Source of the DNA: Clostridia bacterium
GTDB taxonomy: Bacteria > Bacillota > Clostridia > Oscillospirales > Acutalibacteraceae
DNA length: 43,573 bases
Assembly: GCA_017433225.1 (NCBI GenBank)
Contig: JAFRHS010000001.1
Coordinates: 1-43,573 of the forward strand
Direction: 5' to 3'
Both the position numbers and the translations under genes were made by a program. The notes below the pieces were generated by a model that saw only the letters and a program-made list of their open reading frames with translations, made no database searches and was not told the DNA's origin. Positions within the stretch are counted from its first letter, which is position 1, and the number at the start of each line of letters is the position of its first letter. This document shows positions 40,508-43,573 of the stretch, piece after piece.

Positions 40508-42250
40508 ATGGCTCAAGCAATCCGACTCCCCTCCGTCGAAAAACCGTGGATGCAGTTTTTCAGTGAAGAGGCAAAAAAAGCGGTTGTACCGAAAGAGACG
40601 ATCTACAGTGCTCTGACCCGGAGAAACAAAGGGCATGAATCGAACATCGCCCTCAATTTCTTCGATAAAAAGATCACGTACGGCCAGCTGATCGAACAGG
40701 CGAACAACGCGGCATCCGCATTCGCAAAGCTCGGCGTGAAGACCGGAGGCACCGTTGCCTGCGCAACGATCACGATCCCCGAAGCGGTGTACGCTCTCTA
40801 CGGTCTCTCGAAGCTGGGCGCGACCGCGCTTATGCTGGACCCCCGCCGCAGCGAGGAAGAGTTCCTGTCTTTCATCAAGAGCTCCGGCGCCAGGATCATC
40901 CTGATGCTCGACGTCTTCTATGATAAGCTGAAAGACGCCCTTGAAAAAGCGGATCTTGATCAGATCATCATCATTTCCGTCGACACGTCCATGCCGGCGA
41001 TGGTCCGCTTTGTCAAACAGTTCAAAATGCCTGCTCCGAAGATCCCCGAAGAGGGCAACGTCATCCACTGGAAGACGTTCGCGGCGACCGGCGACTCCGA
41101 TCCGGAAACCACCTACACTGCGCGCTATGGCGAGAACGACTGTGTAGCCATCACCATGACCGGAGGCACCACCGGTCTTCCGAAGGGCGTCATGCTCAGC
41201 AACGACGGATTCAATGCAGTCGCGGTCTCGTTCGAATACTGCGGAGTCAATTATACCCGCGATCAGCGGTTCCTCGACATCATCCCGATGTTCGCCAGCT
41301 ACGGCATCGTCGCGAGCCTCCACATGCCTCTGTATCTGGGTCTGGAGCTCGTCGTCATCCCGAAGTTCGACGCGGAGAAAGTCGGCCACTACATCAAAAA
41401 GTATAAACCGGCCCATACGCTGATGGTCCCGGCTCACTATGAGAAGCTCATGAACAGCAAGGAAATGAAAAACGGGTTCGACCTCAGCTTCTTCGAGACG
41501 GCAGGCACCGGCGGAGACACCATGAACGCCGGCACGGAGGCCAAGCTCAACGGCTTCCTGAAAGAACACGGCGGACGGTTCCCGCTCTCGCAGGGCTACG
41601 GTATGAGTGAAGTCAGCTCTGCCGCAAGCTGCTACTGCAACGGCCATTTCCGTTCCCTCAGTGTGGGGTATCCCATCCTCATGAACACCATCTCCATCTT
41701 CAAGCCGGACACCACTGAGGAGCTCGGTTATGACAAAGAAGGGGAGATCTGCTTCACCGGCCCCGCCAACATGATCGGCTATCTCAACAACCAGGAAGAG
41801 ACCGACAACGTCATGAGACTGCACCCGGACGGCAAGGTATGGATCCACTCCGGCGATGTAGGCTACATGGACGAAGACGGCTTCCTGTATATCAAGGGCC
41901 GCATTAAGAGAATGATCACCAAGTTCGACGGACACAAAGTGTTCCCGGTCCAGCTGGAAGGCGTCTTTGGAAAGCATAAAGACGTTGAGGCCTGCGCGGT
42001 CGTCGGTGTGAAAGACCCGAACCATGTCCAGGGAGACATTCCGATCCTCTTCGTCAAACTGGTTCCCGGCGCAGATCAGAAGACCGCGGAGAAAGAGCTC
42101 AAGGCATTTTATGACAAGCTCGAACTGCGTGGTCTTCCGGACGACATGGTCTTCATCGACGAGATGCCGCGGGAAGGCATGGGCAAGATCGCTTACCAGC
42201 GTCTCAGCGACATGTACACCGAGCAGATGAACCAGGCGGAAGCCGTCTGA
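40508..42250 (+). CDS. AMP-forming acyl-CoA synthetase/ligase
   Basis: A 580-residue member of the ANL adenylating superfamily, which activates a carboxylic acid with ATP and usually transfers it to CoA. The phosphate loop is TMTGGTTGLPKG (about 215-226), the A5-like motif QGYGMSEVSS, the A7-type HSGDVGYMDEDGFLYIKGR, and the C-terminal catalytic Lys K560 in GKIAYQ. The ATG at 40508 is chosen because AGGAAG lies six bases upstream; an in-frame start 42 bases earlier lacks a site. The first 45 residues resemble fatty acyl-CoA ligases. Chain length and physiological acid are not evident. It stands alone, between the AT-rich stretch and a terminator. Confidence 0.88.
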   Translation: MAQAIRLPSVEKPWMQFFSEEAKKAVVPKETIYSALTRRNKGHESNIALNFFDKKITYGQLIEQANNAASAFAKLGVKTGGTVACATITIPEAVYALYGLSKLGATALMLDPRRSEEEFLSFIKSSGARIILMLDVFYDKLKDALEKADLDQIIIISVDTSMPAMVRFVKQFKMPAPKIPEEGNVIHWKTFAATGDSDPETTYTARYGENDCVAITMTGGTTGLPKGVMLSNDGFNAVAVSFEYCGVNYTRDQRFLDIIPMFASYGIVASLHMPLYLGLELVVIPKFDAEKVGHYIKKYKPAHTLMVPAHYEKLMNSKEMKNGFDLSFFETAGTGGDTMNAGTEAKLNGFLKEHGGRFPLSQGYGMSEVSSAASCYCNGHFRSLSVGYPILMNTISIFKPDTTEELGYDKEGEICFTGPANMIGYLNNQEETDNVMRLHPDGKVWIHSGDVGYMDEDGFLYIKGRIKRMITKFDGHKVFPVQLEGVFGKHKDVEACAVVGVKDPNHVQGDIPILFVKLVPGADQKTAEKELKAFYDKLELRGLPDDMVFIDEMPREGMGKIAYQRLSDMYTEQMNQAEAV

Positions 42251-42261
42251 CCACAGCACAC

Positions 42262-42295
42262 AAAAGACCACCTCGCATGAGGTGGTCTTTTTTTT
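42262..42295. terminator. Terminator between the synthetase and cooC genes
   Basis: AAAAGACCACCTC pairs with GAGGTGGTCTTTT around GCAT with a run of T on +. It also lies just past the end of the minus-strand cooC gene and has A-rich sequence on the other side, so it may act in both directions. Confidence 0.9.
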
Positions 42296-42311
42296 GATGC
42301 CGTTTGGCGAT

Positions 42312-43040
42312 TTACTTCAGTGCCTTCTTGATGGCGTCGACTTCGGGCAGCTCTGTGTTCAACGCTTCGCCTTTCAGCCCGGCTGCAAGGATGCCCTTGT
42401 CCGCCGGAAGCGCTGCAATGATCTTGTCGGAGTTCTTGATGGTCTCCCGCATCATGGCTTCCTGGTCGGCGTCGACTTTGTTGAGGACGATGTATACGGG
42501 CTTTCCGAAGGTCTCCGCCATCTCGGTGATCTTGTCCGTCAGCATGATGGACTCATACGACGGGTCGGCCACCATGAGGATGGCGTCGGCGAACTTGTCC
42601 ACGCCCCGGCCGAAGTGCTCGACGCCGGCTTCGGTGTCGACGATGCACACGTCGCCCTCATCCAGCACGAGGTGCTCGAGGAAAATGCGGTTCAGGGACC
42701 CCATGGCGCAGGCACAGCCTTCACCGGCATCGTGGATCTTCCCGATGGCCATGAGCCGGATGTTCCCGTCGACGGAACTGTACTCCGCCGGAATGTCGGA
42801 GAGGTGCCAGCCGCCTTCGAACACGTCTGCGGCGCCATCCGCGTAAATGCCTTTCTTATGCCCGAAGTAATGGGTGAAGTCCTCCGGGAGTTCGAGCCCC
42901 AGCTGCCGGTGCAGTCCGAAGTTGGACTCGTCCGAGTCCACTACCAGGACCTGCTTGCCGTCCGCGGCATAGGAGCGCGCCAGCAGTGTTGCGATGGTGC
43001 TCTTCCCACACCCGCCTTTTCCGCAAAGGATGAGTTTCAT
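42312..43040 (-). CDS. CooC-type nickel-insertion ATPase (MinD/SIMIBI class)
   Basis: A 242-residue P-loop ATPase. The deviant Walker A GKGGCGKST is at residues 7-15, and a CxC metal site C109-A-C111 matches the Cys pair that binds Ni or Zn at the dimer interface of CooC. Walker B-like VCIVDTEAGVEHFGRG follows, as does the base motif LNKVD. CooC loads nickel into carbon monoxide dehydrogenase or acetyl-CoA synthase. No such enzyme lies in the window, so the client is elsewhere or a different metalloenzyme. The start is preceded by AAGAAGGG, and the promoter overlaps an inverted repeat. Confidence 0.88.
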   Translation of the reverse strand: MKLILCGKGGCGKSTIATLLARSYAADGKQVLVVDSDESNFGLHRQLGLELPEDFTHYFGHKKGIYADGAADVFEGGWHLSDIPAEYSSVDGNIRLMAIGKIHDAGEGCACAMGSLNRIFLEHLVLDEGDVCIVDTEAGVEHFGRGVDKFADAILMVADPSYESIMLTDKITEMAETFGKPVYIVLNKVDADQEAMMRETIKNSDKIIAALPADKGILAAGLKGEALNTELPEVDAIKKALK

Positions 43041-43059
43041 AAACAGCCCTTCTTTCTAC

Positions 43060-43093
43060 TGAGAATTCTATCAAAACAGGAAATAATTCTCAA
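43060..43093 (-). promoter_or_regulatory. Promoter of cooC overlapped by an 8-bp inverted repeat
   Basis: On the minus strand: -35 TTGAGA (43093-43088), 17-base spacer, -10 TAGAAT (43070-43065). TGAGAATT at 43060-43067 and AATTCTCA at 43085-43092 form an inverted repeat whose arms cover the two hexamers, an arrangement suited to a dimeric repressor. Confidence 0.55.
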
Positions 43094-43113
43094 TAGGGGC
43101 CATCGGACCCTGC

Positions 43114-43137
43114 GGAAGTGAATTGCGACTCACTTCC
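43114..43137. promoter_or_regulatory. Inverted repeat upstream of a divergent promoter
   Basis: GGAAGTGA / TCACTTCC, 8-base arms and an 8-base centre, ending three bases before the TTGACA at 43141. Possible operator; no T run follows, so not a terminator. Confidence 0.4.
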
Positions 43138-43140
43138 TCA

Positions 43141-43170
43141 TTGACAACCATTAACTTGAGAGGTTATGAT
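43141..43170 (+). promoter_or_regulatory. Promoter reading towards the 29-residue peptide gene
   Basis: Perfect -35 TTGACA at 43141-43146, 18-base spacer, -10 TATGAT at 43165-43170. Confidence 0.55.
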
Positions 43171-43176
43171 GAAACG

Positions 43177-43275
43177 TGAAATGAAGTGGGAACAAGTGGA
43201 TAAGACTTGAAAAATTTCGGTAAGGCTGAGGCGCCATACACGGAACCGGTTTCCCTGTATGTGCGCCTTTTTATT
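43177..43275 (+). ncRNA. Possible short RNA or attenuated leader ending in a strong terminator
   Basis: From the promoter at 43141 a transcript would begin near 43177 and meet a stem at 43229-43268 (GGCGC/GCGCC, CATACA/TGTATG, GGAA/TTCC) followed by TTTTTATT. This gives an RNA of about 95 bases. It lies before a tiny coding frame, so it is either a free small RNA or a leader whose terminator controls that frame. No known RNA family was recognised. Confidence 0.4.
43229..43275 (+). terminator. Strong rho-independent terminator
   Basis: About 15 pairs with one bulged T, loop CCGGT, then TTTTTATT. There is no long gene before it on this strand. Confidence 0.8.
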
Positions 43276-43302
43276 ATTCGGAGAAAATGAAAGGAAATGA
43301 CT

Positions 43303-43392
43303 ATGAAACGACTTCGGAACGTGGCAGTCGCACTGCTGCTCGCGCTGGTCATGGTCGTCACCGTCGTCAGCACGGCGTTTACCCTGGCGTAA
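43303..43392 (+). CDS. Tiny hydrophobic peptide, 29 residues
   Basis: Frame starting MKRLRNVAVALLLALV after AAAGGAAA and ending with a stop at 43390. It has a basic N-terminus, one hydrophobic helix (about residues 7-24) and a short polar end. It looks like a signal peptide or a single-span membrane peptide. It could be a functional small protein, a type I toxin-like peptide, or the start of a secreted protein lost when the neighbouring insertion sequence arrived. Too short to place in a family. Confidence 0.4.
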   Translation: MKRLRNVAVALLLALVMVVTVVSTAFTLA

Positions 43393-43470
43393 ATCGCCCA
43401 AACGAATACAAAGAAAGTCCCCCGGGTACTCAGTGAACCGAACCAGTAAAATCGGACAATAGACAAAAAG

Positions 43471-43510
43471 CCCCCTCATGTAGGACAATAATAGTCCATA
43501 CATGAGGAGG
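43471..43510 (+). promoter_or_regulatory. Hairpin hiding the ribosome-binding site of the transposase gene
   Basis: CCTCATGTA pairs with TACATGAGG and GGAC with GTCC, loop AATAATA, one bulged A. The right arm includes the GAGGAGG that serves the ATG at 43518, so translation from read-through RNA would be low. Probably part of the left end of an insertion sequence. Confidence 0.55.
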
Positions 43511-43517
43511 TTTTCTT

Positions 43518-43573
43518 ATGCCCAGAAAGTACACACATATAAAACAATATGAGGATTTATTTCTGCAATTAAA
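43518..43573 (+). mobile_element. Start of an IS3-family-like transposase OrfA (cut by window end)
   Basis: ATG seven bases after GAGGAGG, reading MPRKYTHIKQYEDLFLQLK to the window end. This is the usual beginning of the short helix-turn-helix OrfA of IS3-family elements in Firmicutes (MPRKYTHI...). Only 18 codons are visible, so the family is a judgement from the N-terminus alone. The exact left end of the element cannot be set; it lies upstream of the hairpin. Confidence 0.5.

Overview
The window is one contiguous, GC-rich, gene-dense stretch of chromosome from a Gram-positive, almost certainly strictly anaerobic bacterium of the Clostridia type (Oscillospirales-like is my guess). The evidence is a Gram-positive PolC replicase, the order pyrH-frr-uppS-cdsA-dxr-rseP-ispG-polC, lipoprotein signal peptides, a YtrA-type GntR regulator, a pterin aldehyde:ferredoxin oxidoreductase with its own polyferredoxin, and a CooC-type nickel-insertion ATPase. 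Nearly all genes are on the + strand. The exceptions are dusB-orf-patatin (32785-35059) and cooC (42312-43040).

Layout. 19-2618: aldehyde ferredoxin oxidoreductase, MoaD-like protein and four-cluster ferredoxin. 2631-5616: terminator, promoter with two CsoR-type operators, csoR, and a copper ATPase carrying a CopZ-like domain at its C-terminus. 5741-10225: DUF58, membrane transglutaminase and MoxR ATPase. 10227-23263: a long operon, pyrH-frr-uppS-cdsA-dxr-rseP-ispG-polC-membrane protein-glgB, closed by a terminator. 23287-26089: two paralogous lipoproteins and a YtrA-like repressor, whose three promoters carry matching candidate operators. 26192-32758: YfhO-like membrane protein, a pyrophosphatase-like/Nudix fusion, metG and tatD, most with their own promoter or terminator. 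32785-35059 (minus): dusB, a small unknown gene and a patatin esterase. 35106-39862: symmetrical dusB/polA promoter, then polA-rimI-tsaD-phosphodiesterase. 39887-40180: tRNA-Arg(CCG) followed by a hairpin-rich element built from copies of the tRNA 3' end. 40508-43573: acyl-CoA synthetase, cooC (minus), a regulatory region with a probable short RNA and a 29-residue peptide gene, and the left end of what looks like an IS3-family insertion sequence.

The most striking observation is in polC (16601-20440). It encodes 1279 residues, and the DEDDh 3'-5' exonuclease domain normally inserted in the PHP domain is cleanly absent, replaced by a linker of about 25 residues. The PHP domain keeps all nine canonical metal ligands and the three polymerase aspartates are intact. 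The replicase therefore either does not proofread or proofreads through its PHP domain, as described for mycobacterial DnaE1. The polA in the same window also has a degenerate 3'-5' exonuclease domain.

Other points of interest are the YtrA-like lipoprotein mini-regulon, the tRNA-derived palindromic element, the dusB/polA promoters that share one palindromic -35 hexamer, the CopA-CopZ fusion with a possible internal start, and the regulatory region between cooC and the insertion sequence. All family assignments are from reading motifs by eye; no database search was possible.
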